A DNA stretch of 13,698 nucleotides from the NCBI GenBank assembly GCA_023150215.1, contig JAKLLJ010000056.1, positions 1 through 13,698 of the forward strand. The letters run 5' to 3'. A program made the position numbers and the translations under genes. This document shows positions 6,211-12,798 of this stretch, piece by piece; the first letter of the stretch is position 1; each line of letters begins with the position of its first letter. The notes beneath the pieces are model-generated. The model ran no database searches and had not been told where the DNA came from. It saw only the letters and a list, made by a program, of their open reading frames with translations. This DNA is from Thauera sp. (GTDB lineage: Bacteria > Pseudomonadota > Gammaproteobacteria > Burkholderiales > Rhodocyclaceae).

Positions 6211-8172
6211 ATGGAATTTCTCGATCTGCCCCCGATGCTGGGCGCCGCCGGCAGCGTTCGCTTGCCCGGCTCGAAGAGCATCTCCAACCGTGTGCTGCTG
6301 CTCGCCGCGCTCGCTGAGGGCGAGACCGACATCCGCGACCTGCTGCTGTCGGACGACGTCGAGCGCATGCTCGAGGCGCTGCGCGCGCTTGGCGTCGACT
6401 GGGAGCGCGAGGGCGACAGCCTGAATTACCGAGTACGGGGCGTTGGCGGGCCCTTCCCGATCAAGACTGGCGATCTCTTCCTAGGCAATGCCGGCACCGC
6501 CTTTCGCCCGCTCACCGCAGCGCTCGCCCTGTCGGGCGGCGAGTACCGGCTGGCGGGCGTGCCACGCATGCATGAGCGCCCGATCGGCGATCTGGTCGAT
6601 GCGCTGCGCCAGCTCGGCGCCGACATCACGTGCATGGCCAACGAGGGTTATCCGCCGCTGCAGCTCAGGCCGGCGACGATCCGTCCGGGCGGCGTGGTCC
6701 GCGTGCGTGGTGACGTCTCCAGCCAGTTCCTCACCGCGCTGCTGATGGCGCTGCCGCTGACCGGGGGGCAGACCACGGTCGAGGTGGTCGGCGAGCTGAT
6801 CTCCAAGCCCTACATCCGTATCACGCTCGAACTCATGGCGCGCTTCGGCGTGCAGGTCGAGCAGCAGGGCTGGGAGCGCTTCGTCGTGCCCGGCGGCGTG
6901 CGCTACCGCAGTCCGGGCACGGTGTTCGTCGAGGGTGACGCCTCGTCGGCGTCGTATTTTCTCGCCGCTGGTGCGATCGGCGGCGGGCCTGTGCGGGTGG
7001 AGGGCGTGGGCCGGACCAGCATCCAGGGCGACGTGCGCTTCGCCGAGGCGCTCGAGCAGCTCGGCGCCCGCATCACCATGGGCGACAACTGGATCGAGGC
7101 CGCAGCACCCGCGGGCGGCGTGCTGAAGGCTTTCGACCTCGATCTCAACCACATCCCCGACGCGGCGATGACGCTCGCGGTGGTGGCGCTTTTTACCGAC
7201 GGCCCCTGCCGGCTGCGCAACATCGCGAGCTGGCGGGTCAAGGAGACCGACCGCATCGCGGCGATGGCGACCGAGCTGCGCAAGCTTGGCGCCACGGTGG
7301 AAGAGGGCGCTGACTACCTGGTCGTGGCCCGACCCCCGCGCCTGCGCCCGGCGGCGATCGACACCTACGACGACCACCGCATGGCGATGTGCTTCTCGCT
7401 GATCACGCTGGGGGGGTGCCGCGTGCGCATCAACGACCCGAAGTGCGTCAACAAGACCTTTCCGGGCTATTTCGACGCCTTCGCGAAGATCGCTGCGCCG
7501 GTGCCGGTGCTGGCGATCGACGGTCCGTCCGCGTCGGGCAAGGGGACGGTGGCTGCGCGCGTGGCCGAGGCGCTGGGCTGGCACTACCTCGACAGCGGTT
7601 CGCTGTACCGTCTGGTCGCACTGGCGGCGATGCGTGCGGGCGTCGCGCTCGACGACGAGGTCGCGGTGGGGGCATTGGCGTCCGCGTTGCCGGCGCGTTT
7701 CGAGGCGGGGCGGGTGCTGCTCGGTGAGGGCGAGGCACGCGACGTGACCGATGAGATCCGCTCCGAGGCCTGCTCGGTCGGCGCCTCCAGGGTGGCGGCG
7801 CTGGCGGCGGTGCGCGCGGCGCTGTTCGATCGCCAGCGCGACTACTGCGTCGCGCCCGGACTGGTCGCCGAAGGCCGTGACATGGGCTCGGTGATCTTTC
7901 CCGACGCGACCGTCAAGGTCTTCCTCACGGCCTCGGCCGAGGCGCGTGCCGAACGGCGCTATAAGCAGTTGATCGAAAAGGGTTTGGCTGCTAATATGGA
8001 AAGCCTTCTGAAGGACCTTCGGGAACGGGATGCACGCGATGCCGCCCGCCCTGTTGCGCCACTCGTGAAGCTGCCGGATGCGGTCTTGCTCGACACTACC
8101 GAATGTGATGTCGAACAGTCCGTGGCTTTCGTCCTCGATCTCGCCGAGGCGGGGAGAAGGTCCACCGGTTGA
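6211..8172 (+). CDS. aroA-cmk: Fused EPSP synthase / cytidylate kinase (AroA-Cmk)
   Basis: One uninterrupted frame of 653 aa carries two complete enzymes. Residues 1 to about 429 are 3-phosphoshikimate 1-carboxyvinyltransferase (phosphoenolpyruvate + shikimate-3-phosphate to EPSP): LPGSKSISNR, the class I motif LGNAGTAFRPL (Gly95, Pro100), RGDVSSQFLTALLM, WRVKETDRIAAM and DDHRMAMCFSL, ending INDPKCVNKTFPGYF. From about 431 to the end (223 aa, full family length) is CMP/dCMP kinase: Walker A GPSASGKGT (Lys444), LDSGSLYR, EGRDMGSVIFPDA and LTASAEARAERRY. There is almost no linker. The start is set at ATG 6211, five bases after AGAGG (6201-6205); ATG 6208 and GTG 6184 (inside a palindrome) are less likely. 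Fused AroA-Cmk proteins are annotated in other betaproteobacteria, so the fusion is uncommon but not new. The 3' end probably carries an rpsA promoter. Confidence 0.95.
   Translation: MEFLDLPPMLGAAGSVRLPGSKSISNRVLLLAALAEGETDIRDLLLSDDVERMLEALRALGVDWEREGDSLNYRVRGVGGPFPIKTGDLFLGNAGTAFRPLTAALALSGGEYRLAGVPRMHERPIGDLVDALRQLGADITCMANEGYPPLQLRPATIRPGGVVRVRGDVSSQFLTALLMALPLTGGQTTVEVVGELISKPYIRITLELMARFGVQVEQQGWERFVVPGGVRYRSPGTVFVEGDASSASYFLAAGAIGGGPVRVEGVGRTSIQGDVRFAEALEQLGARITMGDNWIEAAAPAGGVLKAFDLDLNHIPDAAMTLAVVALFTDGPCRLRNIASWRVKETDRIAAMATELRKLGATVEEGADYLVVARPPRLRPAAIDTYDDHRMAMCFSLITLGGCRVRINDPKCVNKTFPGYFDAFAKIAAPVPVLAIDGPSASGKGTVAARVAEALGWHYLDSGSLYRLVALAAMRAGVALDDEVAVGALASALPARFEAGRVLLGEGEARDVTDEIRSEACSVGASRVAALAAVRAALFDRQRDYCVAPGLVAEGRDMGSVIFPDATVKVFLTASAEARAERRYKQLIEKGLAANMESLLKDLRERDARDAARPVAPLVKLPDAVLLDTTECDVEQSVAFVLDLAEAGRRSTG
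7969..7997 (+). promoter_or_regulatory. Candidate sigma-70 promoter for rpsA inside the cmk coding region
   Basis: TTGATC (7969-7974), a 17-base spacer, and TAATAT (7992-7997) with an extended -10 TGC directly upstream. It is an A/T-rich island in GC-rich coding sequence, and the codons across it (TTG, GGT, TTG, GCT, GCT, AAT) are ones the surrounding gene seldom uses. In E. coli a major rpsA promoter also lies within cmk. The expected start near 8004 would give a leader of about 260 bases. Confidence 0.55.
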
Positions 8173-8180
8173 ACGCAATC

Positions 8181-8211
8181 GCGCGGGAGCGTGGGCTCCG
8201 GCGCTTTTTTT
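8181..8211 (+). terminator. Strong hairpin with seven T between aroA-cmk and rpsA
   Basis: GCGCGGGAGC (8181-8190) pairs with GCTCCGGCGC (8195-8204) over ten positions with one G-G mismatch and a GTGG loop, followed by T7 (8205-8211). It begins nine bases after the cmk stop. By form it is an intrinsic terminator for aroA-cmk transcripts. As no promoter is seen between it and rpsA, it may be partial or regulated, or may serve as a structural part of the rpsA leader. Confidence 0.75.
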
Positions 8212-8228
8212 CTTGAACCTACCTTGTT

Positions 8229-8257
8229 TGCCGTCCCACGACGGCACCGGAATTTTT
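8229..8257 (+). promoter_or_regulatory. rpsA leader hairpin and A/U-rich tract (candidate S1 autoregulatory site)
   Basis: TGCCGTC (8229-8235) pairs perfectly with GACGGCA (8240-8246) across a CCAC loop, followed by AATTTTT (8251-8257) just before the rpsA start. There is no Shine-Dalgarno sequence. Alternating hairpins and A/U-rich single strands without a Shine-Dalgarno is the known plan of the E. coli rpsA leader, where S1 represses its own translation. That this leader works the same way is inferred. Confidence 0.5.
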
Positions 8258-8263
8258 CCCTCT

Positions 8264-9967
8264 ATGTCCAACGCCACCCCCTCCTTCGAAGAAAGCTTTG
8301 CCGCCCTCTTCGAGGAAAGCCTTGCCCTCCAGGAAATGCGCGCCGGTGAAGTCATCACCGCCGAAGTCGTGCGCATCGATCAGAACTTCGTCGTCGTCAA
8401 CGCCGGCCTGAAGTCCGAAAGCTACGTGCCCATCGAGGAGTTCCGCAACGACCGCGGCGAACTCGAAGCCAACATCGGCGACTTCGTGCATGTCGCGATC
8501 GACGCCCTCGAAGACGGCTACGGCGAAACCCGCCTGTCGCGCGACAAGGCCAAGCGCATCGCCGCCTGGAACGACCTCGAGAAGGCGCTCAACGAAGGCT
8601 CCCTGGTCAAGGGCGTGGTCACCGGCCGCGTCAAGGGGGGGCTGACTGTCATGACCAACAGCATCCGTGCCTTCCTGCCGGGCTCGCTGGTCGACATGCG
8701 TCCGGTCAAGGACACCACGCCGTACGAAGGCAAGGAATTCGAGTTCAAGGTCATCAAGCTCGACCGCAAGCGTAACAACGTGGTGGTCTCGCGTCGTGCC
8801 GTGCTGGAAGAGTCGATGGGCGAAGAGCGCGAGAAGCTGCTCGCCAACCTCAAGGAAGGCACCGTCATCAAGGGCGTGGTCAAGAACATCACCGACTACG
8901 GTGCGTTCGTGGACCTCGGCGGCATCGACGGCCTGCTGCACATCACCGACCTGGCCTGGCGTCGCGTCCGTCACCCGTCCGAAGTGCTGTCGGTCGGCGA
9001 CGAGATCGAAGCCAAGGTGCTCAAGTTCGACCAGGAAAAGAACCGCGTCTCGCTCGGCCTCAAGCAGCTCGGCGAAGACCCGTGGGTGGGCATCTCGCGC
9101 CGCTACCCGCAGGGCACCCGCCTGTTCGGCAAGGTCACCAACATCACCGACTACGGCGCCTTCGTCGAGGTCGAGCAGGGCATCGAGGGCCTGGTCCACG
9201 TGTCCGAGATGGACTGGACCAACAAGAACATTCACCCGACCAAGGTCGTGCAGCTCGGCGACGAAGTCGAGGTCATGATCCTCGAGATCGACGAAGATCG
9301 CCGCCGCATCTCGCTGGGCATGAAGCAGTGCATGTCCAACCCGTGGGACGATTTCGCCATCAACCACAAGAAGGGCGACAAGGTCCGCGGCCAGATCAAG
9401 TCGATCACCGACTTCGGTGTGTTCATCGGCCTGGAAGGCGGCATCGACGGCCTGGTGCACCTGTCCGACCTTTCCTGGAGCGAGTCCGGCGAAGATGCCG
9501 TGCGCAAGTTCAAGAAGGGCGACGAGGTCGAGGCCGTGGTGCTGGCGATCGACGTCGAGCGCGAGCGCATTTCGCTCGGCATCAAGCAGCTCGAAGGCGA
9601 CCCCTACACCAACTTCATCGCCACCCACGAGAAGAACAGCCTCGTGCGCGGCACCGTGAAGTCGGTCGAGGCGCGTGGTGCAGTGATCTCGCTGGGTGAC
9701 GACGTCGAGGGCTACCTGCGTGCGTCCGAAGCCGCCCCGCACCGTGTCGACGATCTGACCACCATGTTCAAGGAAGGCGACGAAGTCGAGGCGCTGGTGA
9801 TCAACGTCGATCGCAAGACGCGTTCGATCAGCCTGTCGATTCGCGCCAAGGATCAGGTCGAGCAGTCGGAAGTCATGAACAAGATGGCCTCTGAAAGTTC
9901 GGCCGCCACCGGCACGACCAACCTGGGTGCCCTGCTCAAGGCCAAGCTGAACGAGCAGAAGCAGTAA
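8264..9967 (+). CDS. rpsA: 30S ribosomal protein S1
   Basis: Binds mRNA on the small subunit and helps start translation of leaders that lack strong Shine-Dalgarno pairing. 567 aa, normal for the six-repeat proteobacterial S1. The N-terminal segment FEESFAALFEESL is the S2/ribosome-binding helix. Repeats begin near residues 27, 112, 199, 284, 371 and 458; the middle ones carry clear S1 signatures such as NITDYGAFVDLGGIDGLLH, NITDYGAFVEVEQGIEGLVH and SITDFGVFIGLEGGIDGLVH. The tail TNLGALLKAKLNEQKQ is typical. The start ATG 8264 gives the family N-terminus; the frame is open farther upstream (to an ATG at 8078) but that part overlaps cmk and the terminator. Codon use is strongly biased towards GAA, AAG, ATC and CGC, as expected of a highly expressed gene. 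Regulation is probably autogenous through the structured leader. Confidence 0.97.
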   Translation: MSNATPSFEESFAALFEESLALQEMRAGEVITAEVVRIDQNFVVVNAGLKSESYVPIEEFRNDRGELEANIGDFVHVAIDALEDGYGETRLSRDKAKRIAAWNDLEKALNEGSLVKGVVTGRVKGGLTVMTNSIRAFLPGSLVDMRPVKDTTPYEGKEFEFKVIKLDRKRNNVVVSRRAVLEESMGEEREKLLANLKEGTVIKGVVKNITDYGAFVDLGGIDGLLHITDLAWRRVRHPSEVLSVGDEIEAKVLKFDQEKNRVSLGLKQLGEDPWVGISRRYPQGTRLFGKVTNITDYGAFVEVEQGIEGLVHVSEMDWTNKNIHPTKVVQLGDEVEVMILEIDEDRRRISLGMKQCMSNPWDDFAINHKKGDKVRGQIKSITDFGVFIGLEGGIDGLVHLSDLSWSESGEDAVRKFKKGDEVEAVVLAIDVERERISLGIKQLEGDPYTNFIATHEKNSLVRGTVKSVEARGAVISLGDDVEGYLRASEAAPHRVDDLTTMFKEGDEVEALVINVDRKTRSISLSIRAKDQVEQSEVMNKMASESSAATGTTNLGALLKAKLNEQKQ

Positions 9968-9978
9968 TCTGGCCGATC

Positions 9979-10266
9979 ATGACCAAATCGGAGCTGATCG
10001 CCCAGCTCGCGGAGCGTTTTCCGCAGCTGGTCGCAAAGGACGCCGATTACGCGGTCAAGATGATTATCGATGCGATGACCGACGCGCTCGCGCGCGGTGA
10101 TCGCATCGAGATCCGCGGCTTTGGCAGCTTTGCGCTGAACTACCGTCCGCCCCGTACAGGGCGCAATCCGAAATCCGGCGAGAAGGTCCTGGTGCCGGAA
10201 AAATACGTTCCGCATTTCAAGGCGGGCAAGGAGTTGCGCGAAAGGGTGGATCTCGGCGGAAGTTGA
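9979..10266 (+). CDS. ihfB: Integration host factor subunit beta
   Basis: A small nucleoid protein (95 aa) that pairs with IHF-alpha to bend DNA sharply at specific sites in recombination, replication and transcription control. It has the HU/IHF fold: N-terminal helices MTKSELIAQLAERF, the core DRIEIRGFGSFALNYR, the DNA-intercalating beta arm RPPRTGRNPKSGEKV with its Pro at the tip, and the VPHFKAGKELRERV C-terminus. The NPKSGEKV arm and location directly after rpsA mark IHF-beta rather than HU. It starts 11 bases after the rpsA stop with no strong Shine-Dalgarno, so read-through from rpsA is likely, and a terminator-like hairpin follows it. Confidence 0.96.
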   Translation: MTKSELIAQLAERFPQLVAKDADYAVKMIIDAMTDALARGDRIEIRGFGSFALNYRPPRTGRNPKSGEKVLVPEKYVPHFKAGKELRERVDLGGS

Positions 10267-10296
10267 CCGCGCGGCGATCGGTTTACAGGCGATAAT

Positions 10297-10324
10297 GGAG
10301 GGCGACTGCGGTCGCCTTCTTTTT
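10297..10324 (+). terminator. Intrinsic terminator between ihfB and lapA
   Basis: GGCGAC (10301-10306) pairs with GTCGCC (10311-10316) around TGCG. The stem extends outward by three or four more pairs including G-T wobbles, and is followed by TTCTTTTT (10317-10324). It lies about 30 bases after the ihfB stop and would separate the rpsA-ihfB unit from lapAB. Confidence 0.75.
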
Positions 10325-10351
10325 GTTCATCGTTCGGGAATCATGCCGGTC

Positions 10352-10660
10352 ATGCGTGCAATCATCTGGTTCATCCGCCTGCTGTTGTTCTTCCTCTTGT
10401 TCGGCTTCGCGATCAAGAACGACCATCTGGTCACGCTGAACTTCTTCTTCGGCATCCAGTGGCAACTTCCTCTCGTGTTCGTCATCCTGGTCAGCTTCGC
10501 CGCCGGCGCCCTGCTTGGGGTCACTGCGACCCTGGCTTCGTTGATGCGCCAGCGCCGCGAGATCGCGCGCCTGCGTCGCCAACTCGAGCTCGCCGAGCGC
10601 GAGAAGGCCTCCACCGCCACCGCGCTGGCTGCGGCCGAAGCCCAGTTGCCGATGCCCTGA
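10352..10660 (+). CDS. lapA: LapA-domain inner-membrane protein
   Basis: A small two-helix membrane protein (102 aa from this start, matching the E. coli LapA/YciS length). It has a first hydrophobic segment (IIWFIRLLLFFLLFGFA), a short periplasmic loop with the family-like VTLNFFFGIQWQLPL, a second hydrophobic segment (VFVILVSFAAGALLGVTA), and a cytoplasmic Arg/Glu-rich coiled coil (RQRREIARLRRQLELAERE). In enterobacteria LapA is encoded with LapB, which assembles lipopolysaccharide export machinery and controls LpxC; LapA's own biochemical role is poorly defined. The chosen start gives the typical MR-hydrophobic N-terminus. ATG 10343 is a close alternative (GGGAA at 10336-10340), while an ATG at 10295 lies upstream of the terminator hairpin and is unlikely. 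lapB follows after four bases. Confidence 0.88.
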   Translation: MRAIIWFIRLLLFFLLFGFAIKNDHLVTLNFFFGIQWQLPLVFVILVSFAAGALLGVTATLASLMRQRREIARLRRQLELAEREKASTATALAAAEAQLPMP

Positions 10661-10664
10661 GGCG

Positions 10665-11840
10665 ATGGAGATCGAATACTGGTGGCTGCTGGCGCTGCCG
10701 CTCTTCTTTGCGCTCGGCTGGCTGGCTGCACGCATCGACATCCGGCAGGTGGTGCAGGAGTCGCGTGCGCTGCCGCGCTCGTACCTGAGCGGACTGAACT
10801 TCCTCCTCAACGAGCAGCCCGACAAGGCGATCGATGCCTTCGTCGAGGCGGTGCGCATCGATCCGCAGACGGTCGAGCTGCACTTCGCGCTCGGCAGTCT
10901 GTTCCGACGCCGTGGCGAGACCGAGCGTGCGATCCGCATCCACCAGTTGCTGGTCGATCGTGACGACATCAGTGAGGAGCATCGCCTGCAGGCGCTCGGT
11001 GAACTCGGTCAGGATTTCCTCAAGGCCGGCTTGCTCGATCGTGCCGAGGCCGCCTTCGTGCGTCTGCGCGGGACGCGTGCGAACGATCTGGCGCTGCGCA
11101 ACCTGCTCGAGATCTATCAGCAGGAAAAGGACTGGGCCAAGGCGATTGAGGTTGCGCGGGCGCTGCCCGAGCACGAAGGCGTGATGTGGCGCACCGAGAT
11201 GGCGAACTTCTACTGCGAGCTTGCCGCGAACGCGATGGCCAACTCGCGCTACGAGGATGCTGGGCGCTATCTCGACGAGGCTTTCGGGGTCAATCGCCAG
11301 AGCGTGCGTGCGAGCATCCTTCTCGGCGATCTCCATGCTGCGCAGGGGCGCGATGAAGCAGCACTCGATGCCTGGAAACGCATCGAGAACCAGGATCCCG
11401 TTTATCTTGCCCTGGTGGGTGAGCGTCTCATGGAGGCCTACGGCCGACTGGGCAAGGTGGAGCAGGGGCACCAGCTGTTGCGTGCCTGGCTCCAGGCGCA
11501 TGCCTCGCTCGATCTCCTCGATGAGGTCTTCCATTGGGAGCTCGAGCGCGAGGGACCGAAAGCCGCTTACGAGATGGTGCGCGAGGAGTTGCGCCGTAAC
11601 CCGACCCTGCTCGGTCTCGACAAGTTGCTCGAGGCGGCGGCGCTCAGCGCACCTGCCGAGCAGCGCGGCGACATCGATCTGATCAAGCAGCTCATCCACG
11701 GTCATACCCGACGCGTCGCGCGCTATCGCTGCGAGACCTGCGGCTTCAAGGCGCGCCAGTTCCACTGGCGTTGTCCGGCCTGCGGCGGCTGGGAGACCTA
11801 CCCGCCGCGGCGCACCGAAGAGTTCGACCTCGCGCCCTGA
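10665..11840 (+). CDS. lapB: Lipopolysaccharide assembly protein B (LapB/YciM)
   Basis: 391 aa, the family's usual size. An N-terminal membrane anchor (WWLLALPLFFALGWLAA, about residues 6-22) is followed by the conserved juxtamembrane RSYLSGLNFLLNEQPDKAIDAF and a long run of TPR helices (for example LHFALGSLFRRRGETERAI and LALRNLLEIYQQEKDWAKAI). The C-terminus is a rubredoxin-type metal site with Cys356, Cys359, Cys370 and Cys373 (CETC and CPAC). In E. coli LapB anchors FtsH-dependent degradation of LpxC, balancing lipopolysaccharide with phospholipid synthesis, and the metal domain packs on the TPRs. The gene is four bases from lapA, so the pair is translated together. Identification is firm; the regulatory role is from the family. 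Confidence 0.95.
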   Translation: MEIEYWWLLALPLFFALGWLAARIDIRQVVQESRALPRSYLSGLNFLLNEQPDKAIDAFVEAVRIDPQTVELHFALGSLFRRRGETERAIRIHQLLVDRDDISEEHRLQALGELGQDFLKAGLLDRAEAAFVRLRGTRANDLALRNLLEIYQQEKDWAKAIEVARALPEHEGVMWRTEMANFYCELAANAMANSRYEDAGRYLDEAFGVNRQSVRASILLGDLHAAQGRDEAALDAWKRIENQDPVYLALVGERLMEAYGRLGKVEQGHQLLRAWLQAHASLDLLDEVFHWELEREGPKAAYEMVREELRRNPTLLGLDKLLEAAALSAPAEQRGDIDLIKQLIHGHTRRVARYRCETCGFKARQFHWRCPACGGWETYPPRRTEEFDLAP

Positions 11841-11907
11841 CGTGCAGCGAAGCCGGCGAACCGCCCGCGTGTCGGCGCACCGACGAACCCCCACAGACAG
11901 AGCAGAA

Positions 11908-12798
11908 ATGGAATTCAGGACGCTGGAAGACTACGTCGGCCGCACCCCGCTGGTGCGCCTCAAGCGCATCAACGCCGGCCGCAACAACGTGATCCTCGCC
12001 AAGCTCGAGGGCAACAATCCGGCGGGCTCGGTCAAGGACCGGCCCGCGTTGTCGATGGTGATGCGTGCCGAGGCACGCGGCCAGATCAAGCCGGGCGACA
12101 CCCTGATCGAGGCCACCAGCGGCAACACCGGGATCGCGCTCGCGATGGCGGCGGCGATTCGCGGCTACCGCATGATCCTGGTGATGCCGGAGAACCAGAG
12201 CGTCGAGCGTCGCCAGACCATGCGCGCTTTCGGTGCCGAACTGGTGCTGGTGCCGAGCTCCGGCGGCATGGAAATGGCGCGCGACATCGCCGAGAAGATG
12301 CGTGACGAGGGTCGTGGCATCATCCTCGACCAGTTCGGGAATCCGGACAACCCGATGGCGCACTACGAGGGCACCGGCCCGGAGCTCTGGGAGCAGACCG
12401 ATGGCCGGATCACCCACTTCGTCAGCTCGATGGGCACCACGGGCACCATCATGGGCACCTCGCGCTTCCTCAAGGAGCGCAATCCAGGCATCTGCATCGT
12501 GGGTTGCGAACCGGAGGAGGGCTCGTCGATTCCCGGTATCCGCAAGTGGCCTGAAGCCTATCTGCCGAAGATCTTCGAGCGCCCGCGCGTCGACCGTTTC
12601 GAGCGCGTCTCGCAAGCCGATGCCGAGGTGATGACCCGTCGCCTGGCGCGCGAGGAAGGCATCTTTGCCGGTATTTCCTCGGGGGGTTCGATGCACGTGG
12701 CGCTGCGCATCGCCGCGCAGGTCGAGAATGCGGTGATCGTCTCCATCGTCTGCGACCGCGGCGACCGCTACCTGTCGACGGGTGTGTTCCCGGCCTGA
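11908..12798 (+). CDS. cysM: Cysteine synthase B (O-acetylserine sulfhydrylase B)
   Basis: A PLP fold-type II enzyme making cysteine from O-acetylserine and sulfide; CysM types also accept thiosulfate. 296 aa. Motifs: TLEDYVGRTPLVRL at the N-terminus, NPAGSVKDRPAL with the Schiff-base Lys43, the carboxylate-binding EATSGNTGIALAM, VMPENQSVERR, the PLP phosphate loop GTTGTIMG, the ISSGGSM serine near the ring nitrogen, and CDRGDRYLST. The NNPAGSVKDRPAL form and short C-terminus favour CysM over CysK. ATG 11908 is chosen because the family N-terminus begins there; a GTG at 11842 in the same frame would add 22 atypical residues. The ribosome binding site is weak. It lies 67 bases after lapB with no terminator seen. 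The following gene probably overlaps its 3' end. Confidence 0.95.
   Translation: MEFRTLEDYVGRTPLVRLKRINAGRNNVILAKLEGNNPAGSVKDRPALSMVMRAEARGQIKPGDTLIEATSGNTGIALAMAAAIRGYRMILVMPENQSVERRQTMRAFGAELVLVPSSGGMEMARDIAEKMRDEGRGIILDQFGNPDNPMAHYEGTGPELWEQTDGRITHFVSSMGTTGTIMGTSRFLKERNPGICIVGCEPEEGSSIPGIRKWPEAYLPKIFERPRVDRFERVSQADAEVMTRRLAREEGIFAGISSGGSMHVALRIAAQVENAVIVSIVCDRGDRYLSTGVFPA

Noticed and set aside
4865..6368. Antisense frames over the tyrA-aroA gap with Arg/Ser/Ala-rich segments such as GGSRER
   Set aside because: The low-complexity segments are translations of the 86-bp repeat copies, and the rest is antisense to tyrA or aroA; no ribosome site or conserved domain.
8169..8241. TTGAAC boxes at 8169 and 8213 as -35 elements for rpsA
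   Set aside because: No acceptable -10 element occurs 16-18 bases downstream of either.
8078..8263. rpsA start at upstream ATG 8078
   Set aside because: The extra residues overlap cmk and a terminator hairpin and have no S1 character; ATG 8264 gives the usual S1 N-terminus.
10263..10296. Promoter for lapA: TTGACC with GATAAT
   Set aside because: The hexamers are 22 bases apart, too far for a normal sigma-70 promoter, and a start would fall within the terminator hairpin.
11842..11907. GTG 11842 as cysM start
   Set aside because: It would add 22 Arg/Thr-rich residues before the conserved N-terminus, and it lies directly after the lapB stop without a ribosome site.
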